Source: Ceriagrion tenellum (taxonomy: Eukaryota > Arthropoda > Insecta > Odonata > Coenagrionidae). Taken from it: DNA of 64,000 nt. Below the pieces are notes generated by a model. It was not told the origin of the DNA. It saw nothing but the letters and a program-made list of their open reading frames with translations, and made no database searches. A program made the position numbers and the translations under genes. Location of the stretch: contig OY720643.1 in assembly GCA_963169105.1 (NCBI GenBank), forward strand, positions 83,931,696-83,995,695, written 5' to 3'. This document shows, in pieces, positions 21,424 through 31,989 of this stretch (positions are counted from its first letter, which is position 1; each line of letters opens with the position of its first letter).

Positions 21424-21577
21424 AAATTGAGCTCCACTAAATACACTGCTACAATACATGTCACCATTTCATCTCCCAAAAACTTACATCATTACACGGC
21501 TGATGACCTAACACCCCCTGCCACACGCCCATGCGGCGGCTCGCAGGGCATTATGTAATGTAGATGTAATGTAGATG
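21424..21577 (+). mobile_element. CR1-type LINE 3' end, copy D1
   Basis: Only the terminal ~150 bp of the family is present: GAGCTCCACTAAATACACT, then CACCATTTCATCTCCCAAAA, then CCTGCCACACGCCCATGCGG, then GTAGATGTAATGTAGATG. It is about nine-tenths identical by eye to the 3' end of copy D2, 0.96 kb downstream. Confidence 0.8.
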
Positions 21578-21644
21578 AAGTAACCTTGGTTCAAGGAGGA
21601 CTTCACTGAGTTTCCATTCCCTTAGTGTACGTCCACGTCCTTGT
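21578..21644. repeat. 67-bp segment X, first copy
   Basis: CCTTGGTTCAAGGAGGAC, CACTGAGTTTCCATTCC and TAGTGTACGTCC lie directly after the D1 3' end. The same segment recurs directly after the D2 3' end (22540-22608). Together the two copies flank CR1 copy D2. Confidence 0.75.
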
Positions 21645-22536
21645 ACTGTGGGTGTAGTAAACATAAAATCTTCAGATACAGTAAAATATCTTGGAATTAC
21701 TTTAACTTCTGATATATCGTGGGGAATACACATACAACACATGTGGCACAGCATTTTAAAAAATAGGTTATGTTAAACGTATAATAGGAAGGTCCTCGGA
21801 TGAAAAAGTAAAAAAGAGATGCTACTTCGCTCTGGTTAGGCCACAATTCGAATAGGCCGCGAGCATTTTGGACCCTGGTCATCAAGATTTAGCCAAAATA
21901 AATTAATGAACTACAAAGAAAAGCTGAACGCTTCATTAAAATCTGCCTCTATCGTACATATAGTGTCTCACAACTTTTAGAGGGATTAAGGTGAGAGCCC
22001 CTAGAGCCTCGGAGGCTACACGCTAGGCTTAGTTTGCTTGAGAAATTCAGAACTGATATTTTTCAGAGCGACAGAGAGAATATTATTTATTTCTTTATTT
22101 TCACTGTCCCGAATACTGCACCTTAGGCCATTTTACGTCGGCTGAACAACAGTAACAACGGACGAAACACAGACATCCATGTCCTGGGCAGATAATATTC
22201 TACCCCGGCGGGACTCGAACCCGCGACCCTCGAGTTAGCAGGCGAGGAATTTACCCCACCGCCACCGGGGCCGACAATGACTCCGCACTGCATGTCTAGG
22301 TCTGATAGATGCGACAAAATAAGATAGGTACGCTGCCAAACATATAGGTGTAGAAACTCGTTCTTTCCGCGCACAATAAGTGACCACAATGAAAATTGAG
22401 CTCCACTAAATACACTCCTATAATGCATGTCACCATTTCATTTCCCAAAAACCTACATCTTTACACGGCTGGTGACCCATCTCCCCCTGCCACACGCCCA
22501 TGCGGCGGCTCGCAGGGTATTATGTTGATGTAGATG
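21645..22536 (+). mobile_element. CR1/jockey-type LINE, copy D2, with nested SINE
   Basis: 5'-truncated plus-strand copy running from the ACTGTGGGTGTAGTAAAC region through the CTGGTTAGGCCACAATTCGAA block and the conserved 3' tail to TTGATGTAGATG. It is interrupted at about 22086-22275 by an inverted tRNA-SINE; CR1 sequence resumes at AATGACTCCGCACTGCATG. Many stops make it inactive. Confidence 0.8.
22086..22275 (-). mobile_element. tRNA-derived SINE, copy 2, nested in CR1
   Basis: The minus strand reads a head GTCGGCCCCGGTGGCGGTGG, an anticodon-arm-like CTCGCCTGCTAACTCGAG whose loop CTGCTAA would present GCT, and a strong B box GCGGGTTCGAGTCCCGC. A body with CATGGATGTCTGTG and a (AAATA)n-like tail follow. 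It is the same family as the copy at 5146-5365. No intact acceptor stem is visible and target duplications are not obvious. Confidence 0.8.
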
Positions 22537-22539
22537 CTG

Positions 22540-22608
22540 TAATCTTGGTTCAAGGAGGACCTCACTGAGTTTCCATTCCAACTAGTGTACGTCCTCGTCC
22601 TTGGTACT
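22540..22608. repeat. 67-bp segment X, second copy
   Basis: It matches 21578-21644 at roughly nine of ten positions by eye (CTTGGTTCAAGGAGGACC, ACTGAGTTTCCATTCC, AGTGTACGTCCTCGTCC). It starts immediately after the GATGTAGATG end of CR1 copy D2. Confidence 0.75.
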
Positions 22609-23034
22609 ACAATGTGGACTGTAGTGAAGGTCATCTTGTTCGCCCAAACTCTAGCTGACATTCACCTCGAGTCATTATAGGTATAGTAAATAGCTTACAC
22701 AAGTGACCGATTGGAATCTCGGTCAAATGAAATAATATTTTACTCTCGGCGAATTTCATCCGTTTGAAGAATGTCATTGCATTCATGCGCGTGATCTCAT
22801 TTCTCGTCTTTGTGCGTTTCCGCAAAAGTTTGGAAATTTTATTAGGTTTTATAATCTAGCTGTCAGAGAACGCTCTCTGTTTACGGTTTTGGTTAAGAGG
22901 ACGGTTAAGTAGAATGCGATAACTAATTTTTTACGTGTAACTATCGTCATCTTGGATAATTTGCCCATGGATAAAACGATTGTCTTTGGTAAATTTGTGT
23001 TATTTTTCATTTCACATTCAATGTTAAACTTTTG
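22609..23034. other. No feature recognised
   Basis: Moderately AT-rich DNA with short overlapping minus-strand frames and no motifs. Confidence 0.4.
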
Positions 23035-23545
23035 AAGCTGAAAGCAGATGTTACAATGAGAAGAGAGGAATTAGAGCTAGTGGATTCCTTCACTTATCTC
23101 GAAAGTACCATCGCAACGGATATTTAGCGAAAAAAAGCCCAAGTTAAAAAGACGTTCATGGTAAAAAGACTACTGCTGTCCTCAAAGAGGTGAAGAAGAC
23201 TTCAAACTCGGGAAAAGAATGTTCAAACATTCTTTAAAATAGCCTGGCAATCTATAAATCAGAAGCAAGGACCATAGGAGAAGCAGCCCAGAACAGGCCA
23301 GAAGCCTTCAAGACCTGGTGCTGACTGTGGATGCTGAAGATATAATGGACCGAAGAAATGAGATGTAAGTTAACAAACAGCAAAAGAGGAAAGGAGTATT
23401 TGGAACCCTCTGCAGAGAAGTATACCAAACTGGATTGGATACACCCTGAGGCGAAATGGATTTGCGAAGAGCATTTATGGAGAGAAGGATGGAGTGCTTC
23501 AGCTTGACAATCTTAGGGTTTAACGAATAATGAATGACGGTTAAC
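23035..23545 (+). mobile_element. RTE-like LINE family 1, 3' fragment
   Basis: Degenerate C-terminal coding and tail. It contains GAATTAGAGCTAGTGGATTC ('ELELVDSFTYLESTI'), then KKTFMVKRLLLSS-type codons, an ACACCCTGAGGCGAAATGG block and the tail AGCTTGACAATCTTAGG...AATAATGAATG. It corresponds to about 13.9-14.6 kb of the longest copy. It is strongly decayed. Confidence 0.7.
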
Positions 23546-25584
23546 TTATATTTACATGTCAATCATTCATATGAATCACCAAATTGGGTGTCGACATGTA
23601 AGCATCGAGATCTGGTGCAAATGCAGGGTAGCTCTTTTTCATTATCTTTTTTTTTCATTCATTTTTTCATATAAGAGGGCTAATTTCGATTGATACTATA
23701 TGGTAAAAAAGGCCAAAGATATCGATCTTTTCGTCAAATAACCAACCAACCGAGAAGAGATGAATGTTCTGGCTGCCAGCAGAGACCATTTCTTTCACGG
23801 TCTTAGTGGAGAACTATTCCAATATATTATGGAAGTGGGAACCTAAGGACATTAAAACGGTCGATATTTCCATCACAAACTGGGCGGAAATATTCGACCA
23901 TGGCCATAAATGAACTCATGTCTTCCGGGCTTTGCCAACGTAGTGTAATTTTTGCGAGGTTTTCTCATGCAAATATACACATCACGCCATTGCCTCCTTG
24001 GGTAGGCAAAGCGAAAATTAAAATTAGCCCTGAAGACGATGAGAAGGACTAATTCAAACGGCGGTTGCTAAACCTAATCCGGCGTGAACCCAGAGATTTG
24101 TATACTCAGTTATTTGCCGGTAAATCTACAAATATCTGTGATATTACCAACAAAACAACCGAAGTTCACGCAGCAGCAGGACGAAATACTTTACGAAGTA
24201 GTATTTCGTATTCCTGTTGTTACTACCGTTTCGTGGTGTCATCCCAAGGTTTTACGTACGTTGAACTGGTATTGCCGCTCTGGATATATTTAAAAGAAAT
24301 ATTTCAGCTATGCACCATTATATTTCAATATGACTTGTGTCATGTATATTTTATAATGCGTGCTTTAAACAGGAATAATGGATAAAGTATCTAGAAATTT
24401 TATATAAAATAAACTTAAATGAGACTAATTCATGAAAAATAAAAATTATGGTGTATTTTCCCAGTTTCTAATTAACACTGGCAAAGGATTAAATGGCGTA
24501 ATCAAAGCTTTAATCTTTTTTTGAAGTAACACCGATTAATCAGTATGGAATAACTACTTTTCCTGAGTAGAATAAAGTTTTACGTAGAACAATTGGTTTT
24601 GGACCAATCATACTAAGAACTATTGATATTGGTTTTATAATACTAATTCCGGGTTTGTCTTCCCTTATTACTTTTCTAGTATTAAAAATAAATAAACCAT
24701 GTTCAGCTTTAAATGCTAGAACAACAATAAAACTCTCGTAAAGTGCTTGTATTTCATCAAAAAATTAATGAGCTTGGTATTTCCAACGATGAGAATTCCA
24801 AATATAAACACGGAGCCAGACTGAAAGCGGCCATCAACCTTTTGCGTTCACTCACCTCTTGCATATTGAAAAACTAGCCAGTCAGGCATTCGAGGTGGAA
24901 GGAAATATTTTATTAATGCTTGAATAGTAAAAAGGATTAATTGGTTTAATATTGAAAGCCACAAATATGAGAATCATTTATAAAAGGTTACGAATGGCGA
25001 TAGTTTGTTTTCGAATCGCAAATTGGTTAAAAGTCGATATTTTTAAGGACGATATTATATATTAATGCACACTAAATTAGTTTCAAATCTAATATAAATG
25101 CTTTTGTGAAGTGATTAAATGAAACGTGACATGAAGCGCTGCTGAAATATGTTATTATATGTGCTGGGATATTCCATAGGTTATTTACGTTTGATTGGAA
25201 TGTTTTTAAAGCTTTTAAGAATTGGTCTGACTGATTTTCATAAATTCTATACGCAGCCATATTGCTATCATTTGATGGAATCACCGTCTACTTCAAATAT
25301 GTATTATATGCTCTTTGCTGAAGTTATTGGCATGGCATTTAGTTTTATTTTATGTCAATGAATATTAGGCAAATATTAATAAATTCGAGAGGATAACGTG
25401 AGCGTCATTTAAAGAGCATAATTATCAAAAGAGATATTACACAATAATTTAAAACTCTAGTAAAATTTGAAGGAAGCGATGCATGTATGAACAGTACTTT
25501 GTGGCCACCGTGAACATTAAGTAAGCCTCGGATTGAGACAACGCTGAGAAAGGCGTATTGAAAACACGGAATATGTTACAGCTG
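23546..25584. other. Mostly featureless; short LINE 3' remnant near 23.97-24.01 kb
   Basis: CATCACGCCATTGCCTCC...GGGTAGGCAAAG at about 23977-24010 matches the 3' end of the LINE at 25.73 kb (ATCACGCCATTCCCTTCC...GGTAGGCAC) and is the only repeat recognised. Other open frames, including 106 aa from 24065, lack motifs. Confidence 0.45.
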
Positions 25585-25732
25585 CATAAGAATATTCTAG
25601 CTTAAAGCTAATCACTTCGATGCGGATTAGAGACGGAATAAAAGCAAGAGCTAAAATTGGCAAAGGAGGTTAGACAAGGCAACGCAACCTCTCAGCATCA
25701 ATATCAAGAATATATCTGGAGCGGACAAGAAT
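25585..25732 (+). mobile_element. RTE-like LINE RT fragment
   Basis: The translation reads RIRDGIKARAKIGKG, then after a frameshift VRQGNATS and QEYIWSG. This resembles the RT region around the VRQG motif and the 'IYLE' codons of the RTE-like family. It ends exactly at an (ATAC)n microsatellite shared with the next, oppositely oriented LINE. Confidence 0.55.
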
Positions 25733-26262
25733 ATACATACATACATACCAATCACGCCATTCCCTTCCGGGGTAGGCACAGTCACGAAGTTTCACTCAAA
25801 AATACATAATTGTACACCTAACTCTGCTTCAATAATTTCCTCCACACTGACCTATCCTTGCAAACCTCTTTCGCCTCATTTACCCCCGTGCACTGCTTCA
25901 TACACGCTCTCCTGTTTTTAAGACCCCTAATATTCCTCCTCTTAAGAATTTCCTCAACCACATTCAAGCACAACTTTCTCGGCCTAACTCTACCTCCATA
26001 CGCACCATTCATTTCGCTCTTATATATCTGTTTCGTTATTCAACTCTCGTCCATTCCCTAAACATGGTCAAACCAACGAAGGACACTCCTTTCATATATA
26101 TGTCCATTACTGGAGCATCTTACCCGCATTCATTTATTACCCACTCATCCCTGACCCTATCCATCCTACTTTTGCCGCAAACACTCCTCAGATAACTCAT
26201 ACCCACGACGTTAAGTATCTTCTGTAAAGCTCATTACTCATTAACTCGATCCCTAAACCGAC
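25733..26262 (-). mobile_element. RTE-like LINE (family 3), 3' end
   Basis: Minus-strand fragment ending in a (GTAT)n tail (25733-25749). The coding remnant reads ILNVVGMSYLRSVCG, SRMDRVRDEWVINECG and RWFDHV. The open C-terminal end follows, with AYGGRVRPRKL, VVEEILKRRNIR and ACMKQCTGVNEAKEVCKDR. This block is widespread in arthropod LINE ORF2 C-termini. RT palm motifs are absent. Confidence 0.75.
25818..26012 (-). pseudogene. LINE ORF2 C-terminal peptide, family 3
   Basis: A 64-residue open frame containing GGRVRPRKLCLNVVEEILK and NRRACMKQCTGVNEAKEVC. The regular Cys/Lys spacing and the VNEAKEVCKDRSVWRK ending match the C-terminal tail of a LINE polyprotein. It is not an independent gene. 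Confidence 0.7.
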
Positions 26263-26824
26263 GCCTACGCGATCGGTCATTTTTTGAACTTTCCCGTTTC
26301 CCTTATCACATAACTGATGTACAATCAATTTGTTTTGATTTTAAATATTTACTTATCCACTGGTTAAGTTTCTCAGAAATATCCTACCACTCACACAGCG
26401 AAAGTTTCCCGGGCGGGACGAACTGTGTAAAGCTGCAATGTGAGTTGTTCGACATTCCGAAACAATGTAGAAAATCATCGTTTGTAGAAAAAGTTTATTG
26501 ATGAAGGATAAATCGATATTCCACCTCAAAGACGGCGACGGAATGAAAATTGATGTACCGAATTTTTAGGGTGTCAGGATTGTTAGGTACGATAATATGA
26601 ATAGTTCTGTTTTCAATTATAAAAATCTATTCCGGTATGCCGACCAGCACTACCTTTGTCAAGTTTCACTTTATGTTTACTCTCATTCAGTTCCTCATCT
26701 CTTAGAATTTTATCCTCAGAAATAATATTGCGATCATTATGACTTAAAATCGTTTCGTGAACCCTTTATTTCTTTATTATATGTATCTGCTTGACTCAAA
26801 CGAATTTCAAGTTTATATTGAAGC

Positions 26825-26980
26825 ACCAGGGTTGAAATTCGCTATGAAAAAATCATTTGACTTGACCGGGATTCGAACCCGGGTTGCAACTGGCTAACAC
26901 ACCTGACCGGCAATTGGGAGATCCGGGTTCGAATCCCGGTCAAGTCAAATGATTTTTTCATAGCGAATTTCAATCCTGGT
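26825..26980. mobile_element. Foldback with tRNA-like arms
   Basis: Near-perfect 60-bp inverted arms (26825-26884 and 26921-26980) surround a 36-bp loop. Each arm contains CCGGGTTCGAATCCCGGTC, a textbook T-arm/B-box, continuing into AAGTCAAATGATTTTTTCAT and AGCGAATTTCAA. The loop supplies the rest of a tRNA-like head (CTGGCTAACACACCTGACC). One reading direction gives a tRNA-type SINE head; the other arm is an inverted partial copy of the same B box and body. It is not a functional tRNA, since there is no acceptor pairing. Confidence 0.7.
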
Positions 26981-29900
26981 AAAAATTACTTGGTGTTTAT
27001 GCACCCGTGCGATTGACTTCGTACCACATCATTTGTTACATGCAAAGTTTGGAAATTTATATTGAAGGTCTTGCGTATCATTGATTCATAAGAAAGGAAA
27101 AGAATTGGACTGCAAGAGTCACTTTTACGTACCACTGGATAGTGATCATGTGAATTTTTAACCTCTAAAGTAAAAGAAGTATTGTGAAATTTTAGGGTAT
27201 ACTCAAATATTTTCCTCAAGAAAGGCCAAGAGCCGAACATAACGGAAAAACCAAGGAAAATGTGAAAAAGAGGGGGTTATGTGAAGCAGCAGTGGGTAGT
27301 GAGGTGTGGAGGACTGCCATCAGACAACCCCGAAGTTGACGGACAGCACTTAATATTAAATGATCTCTCCCTTTTATATTTCGTCTTCATTTTTACAGCG
27401 GTATTCCGTCACCAGGAACAACATGAAAGAAAATCTTGACGCAGCAGGCACCTAAATCTGGTTGAAATCTCTCCCTCTCGAAAGAAGGCTTATGGACAAG
27501 CTCCGTAGCTCTTATGCATAAGGCAAGCTTGAGAGTGGGCTTTTGTCGCTTGTCGAGTGGGTCATCTTTTACGGCCCATTAGGTGTGCATCGGTGCGCGC
27601 GATGAGGGAAATTGCCTTCCACGTAACTCTATTAGCTCTTATCCCAAGGGCCACTGAATCTCTTTTTTTAACTTCGCATCGAGGAGAGATTATATCGGCA
27701 AATGCAATGGTAGGGGTAGGTGAAACACAAGGACCGTACAGACCCTGAGGCGAAAGCAGGGCAATATTTGGAGTCGCAGTCAGGCCTTGTTTATTGGTCT
27801 GAATTCATTTAGTGGCGTAAACAAAGACGAATGAGCATGCGGGGTCAATGAGGTGATAGAAAAGCTCAGAATGTTGGCTGTGTGAGTGTTTAAAATATGA
27901 ATGATGGTGTTAATAAATGTGTTGTTGCTTATTTTACCTCTATTCAAAGAATTTAGCAAATTCAAAGGTTTTCAGCTGATAACCGTTATTAAGATTTCGT
28001 CAGTCCGAGTCTGAGAACTTATGAGTACAAATTAATTCATTCAGGAAATCGATATAGTATTATTTTGTTTGAGAAAAAGAACCGTTTTTCTGTGCCTAAT
28101 TCTCAAACTAAATTTAAGCTTTAACTAAAGTTAAAAACTTAAAAAATATCAATTTTTTGCAAAATTCTTCTCTTTTATAATAGTTCATGATAAAATTTCC
28201 TTTTACCATTATAAATGATGATTATAAAAATTGATGATATTATAACTCCGAAAATAAAAATATGTTTAACAAACGATTTTAAAACGTGGTATTTATTTGT
28301 AAAAATTATTGAAAGAGAAAACACTGAAAACTTGAAATAAAAAATATAGGAAACTAAGTCTCTACAGATTTCAAATAAATCCACATTTTTGAAATAAGAA
28401 TATTATAAACGGCATATATTACAATAAAAGGAATGTTTACAGATTTATCATCAACTAGAAGACATCTGCTAAATATTGGTCCCCAGTTTTCCCTGTCTCT
28501 CAAAATTCCCTGTGAGTAGAGTACCTCAGTTGTTGAAAACCCTTATAATTAGACGAATTGCTGTATAAACTGAGTTAACAATTTTTGGGACACTATTGCT
28601 ATGAAAATATCCTTCACATAGATCATTGAATTTATAATTCTGGTGAATGTTTTAATCCATTTTACTAACCTTCCAGGCTGAATTCTCTTTGATTGTTTTC
28701 CATTTGAATAAAAACATCTAAGTCGCACTTATGCTCAGTGGTAGTTAAGACGGTGACTCACGGTAATACGTGAGGAATACTATAGAATGCTCCTAGGATA
28801 CGCGATTGGGAAACAGATCATTAAATTTTAACGAGTGTACTAGATGGCGTTTACGTTTCCGGCGGATCTAGGCCTCGAACAGAGAGTCCATTTCAACTTT
28901 CGGCCGAAAAGGGCAGATATATCAACCATGTCTATCGTATGATATTCTATGACCAACCCTTCTCCTCATGCCCCTGGCTTGCTTTCCCAACACCGTGAGA
29001 GGCGGATGAACGCAAACAAGCACCGGGTTCACTGTCCTTCGTCTTAAGGCATCGCGGATCCATGCAAACTCGGACTTAGCACCATTTACACGTTCGCTCG
29101 AGGATTCGAGCAAGAAAGCTCACCGATTGCGGAGGCAAAGCGAGGCAAAGTACCATTATTCCAGGATTGGTACAGGCCCAAGCGACACATACCCAAGTCG
29201 GCAAGTCATACCCATACAGGTTATCAAAACCGCATGACAAATATAAGTAAGCACTATCAGAATAGGAGGGCAGTCTTAGGCGATACGTTCGTTGGAGATA
29301 CGGCTCGCGATATTAAAGAAAATCTCTACCAGCATACGTTTATTTTAGTGATTGATGTATATTAGTTTAATAATTCAGTTTTAAGTTATATAGTGTCGGG
29401 GTGAATATTTTCAAATGACTCAATGGTGAGACTCCAACTTTTAATAATCGGTAGTCAAAATATGATATCACATAGTTTAACTGTACCTTGTTATCCAATT
29501 TAATTTTCGTTCGGAACCTGTTTTCTCGAAAACCATGTGGGAGGCTATTTTGACTAAAATTTATTAAATTATTACTAAATTTTTAATATTTACTAAATTA
29601 TTTTATTGGTTTATTCCTTGAGGAATTAGCTCTTAAATCGGTAAAATAGTGGTATGTTTACAAAGATTTATAAAATTGGCATTACTTATGGTTTGGTGGG
29701 ATATTATTCATGATCATTGGAACTGTAGTCAAAAGCAATAGATTGCTTTGACCCTAAGTGATAATCCCGCTCGTACAATGTAAATTTTTGTCATAATGTA
29801 CAAGAACAATCTATGTACTGCGTATTGAAAATTAAGATAGCAGGCATTTGTCTGGAGATCTTGTATGAAAGAGGAAAATCCTCTCTCTCAGGTTTTTTGC

Positions 29901-31581
29901 GTTATAATCTTTTACTATGCGAGCATTCAGGTTTATGTAGAATATTATGTGAACACAGTCAATGACATTTTTACGAAGCAACTAACTGGTCTAAAGAACA
30001 CTATGAGGTATGTTTGTCGTACTTCCAACTGTGAAGAGTTTAAAGTGATGACAGTTGTCTTCTTTCGATTGGGTTGGAATCTACCTCAAAGGTTCATTGC
30101 CAGGCTCCCAGCAAAATAGATCCTGGTACACTTATCAAGGGCGAAATATTTCACAGGTTTTTTCAACACTTTTGTTGCATTCCTCATCGCATATTTCTCT
30201 ACTTGATGGTGCGTTATCCTTTTCACCTGCTTTATCTTCCCAGTAAAAAACTTAAGCACTAGCATATCCTTGGTTAAATTCCATATTGTCACCAAAACCA
30301 ACCTTCCCGTTTGATTTTTAGTGAGTTACATTAATAGTTAAAACGCAGTTATTCTGAGACCAGCACAGAATTTCTCGGCTGTTTTGCCCCGATAATTTCT
30401 CCTCTTTGCGTGATTAGGTAGGAAATTCTCGCGTGGTATTATTTTTCTCTTGCTGATATTGTTGTATGATCTATTGTAGGAGAAGATGCGATGTATGAAA
30501 GGAACATGTGACAAAGGGTAGCACTGCATGACGTTCTTCCTAATAGCAGAGCCGAATATTATGAAGTGCTTGGGGAAGGCATGAGCACTGGCGATGGGGA
30601 CGCGGATTGTCATCGTTGAACTTGAAATCTCCATAAATATATGTATAAATTTGTGCTGCACTCTCTGTTTTGATTTAGTCCTCAGGTAAAAGTATACCTA
30701 TGCATTATATTTTTCATCGAATTAGGCTGGGATCGCTTTAATCGGAAGTAGAAACTGCTGACGTATATTTATACCTAATGTTTGCTCTCATTTAATGACT
30801 ATTCAGTAGTTGACAAAATAGCTTGCATTCTTGTTGTTATTGTGTTCACAGAGGGCGCTTCTTCTTTTTTTCATTACAGACTGTATGACTGCCCAAAAAT
30901 ATACAAACAATTTATCGTGTCTTAATTAAAGTACCACAGCAGAAACCTAAAAATAAGGAGCCCTACATCTTTTTTATAGTATATTACAATTATTTTGCGC
31001 TCTGCCCGTAAAGTTTAGATTTGTTTGCCAATACCTCTCGATGATGTAGCCGTTGTTTGAATGGTAACAATTAATGTTTAAAACCCAAGAAAAATTGAAT
31101 AAAATCAATTTAAGTGTAACCTTGTTGAAGTCCATTTTTGAATAATTTATGCCAATATCAACTGTGTTTAAAACCACAAATTTCTTTATTTGTACAACTG
31201 GTTTCAACGCTACATTTACACATAGTGGGACAAAACACATTGAATTTAAATATAGTTGATATTGTCACTATTCATTTCCCGAAGAGTCATTTCCATTCTC
31301 CCCTAAATCAGCTGTTGTGAGAGCTGAGCGTTAGCTCACCAGTTGAAGGGCGTATAGTGGCCGATATCGAGAAATGATTTGATTTAAACATGTGTGAAGT
31401 TAGGTAAACTTTGACAATACTATCTAACTTTTTTCGACACATATTTGTTTAAATATGAGCATAACCTAGCCTGCACATTGCGCTTTACGAGGCACTAACG
31501 GAATAAATACTCTCCGTATACTTAGCATCGAATCGTTAAGTGTGAAGTTGCTTGCGACGATGTAATTCTTCACGTTCTTAA
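26981..31581. other. No gene recognised
   Basis: Long AT-rich interval with a GC-richer patch at about 28.85-29.3 kb. Short open frames (up to about 107 aa on minus at 30338-30661) show no family motif, and no repeat, RNA or convincing promoter could be supported by eye. Confidence 0.45.
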
Positions 31582-31989
31582 TTAAGGCTGGGACACAATC
31601 AACGTGTACGTGTGACGTGAGACGTTAACGGGACAACGGGAAACGCAAGTCAGCGGTCACAATCGACGTTAACGCGGCCCGGAGTAATAATTGACTAACG
31701 CAGGCGCAGCTAAGAGATCAGGTGTAAACAACTGTGGAAGTAAATAACTTGTCTTCGCCAAGAACAATCCTCAACAGATCTGCCGACAGATGGCTCCCAT
31801 TCCCGGATTCTCAGGACTATTCTGATAGGTTTTCCGTGTACGGGACACGGGAAGAGATGAAAGTTGCCCATCTCTCGCGTACACGTACTCCCCGTACATG
31901 TTCGCTATACTTTCCCGTCAGCCATCTTTTCGCGTATTCCCGTCAACGGCTCACGTTACACGCACACGTTGATTGTGTCCCAGCCTTTA
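31582..31989. mobile_element. 402-bp MITE with 48-bp TIRs and TTA target duplication
   Basis: Terminal inverted repeats begin AGGCTGGGACACAATCAACG at 31585 and at the complement end 31986. They match over about 48 bp with around five mismatches. The flanks are TTA on both sides (31582-31584 and 31987-31989). The interior is GC-richer, with a nested inverted stretch around CGGGAAGAGATGAAAG / CATCTCTCGCG. The TTA duplication suggests a PIF/Harbinger-type mobiliser, but the TIR sequence does not settle this. A 90-aa open frame inside is incidental. Confidence 0.75.

Noticed and set aside
22200..22275. Possible functional tRNA gene
   Set aside because: The B box and anticodon-like loop are good, but there is no paired acceptor stem, and the element continues into a SINE body and tail shared with another locus.
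25733..25749. (ATAC)n microsatellite as an independent repeat
   Set aside because: It is the tail of the minus-strand LINE at 25733-26262 and is listed as part of that element.
26870..26945. Possible functional tRNA gene in the foldback
   Set aside because: The T-arm is perfect but duplicated in inverted orientation, and the acceptor and D arms do not pair properly.
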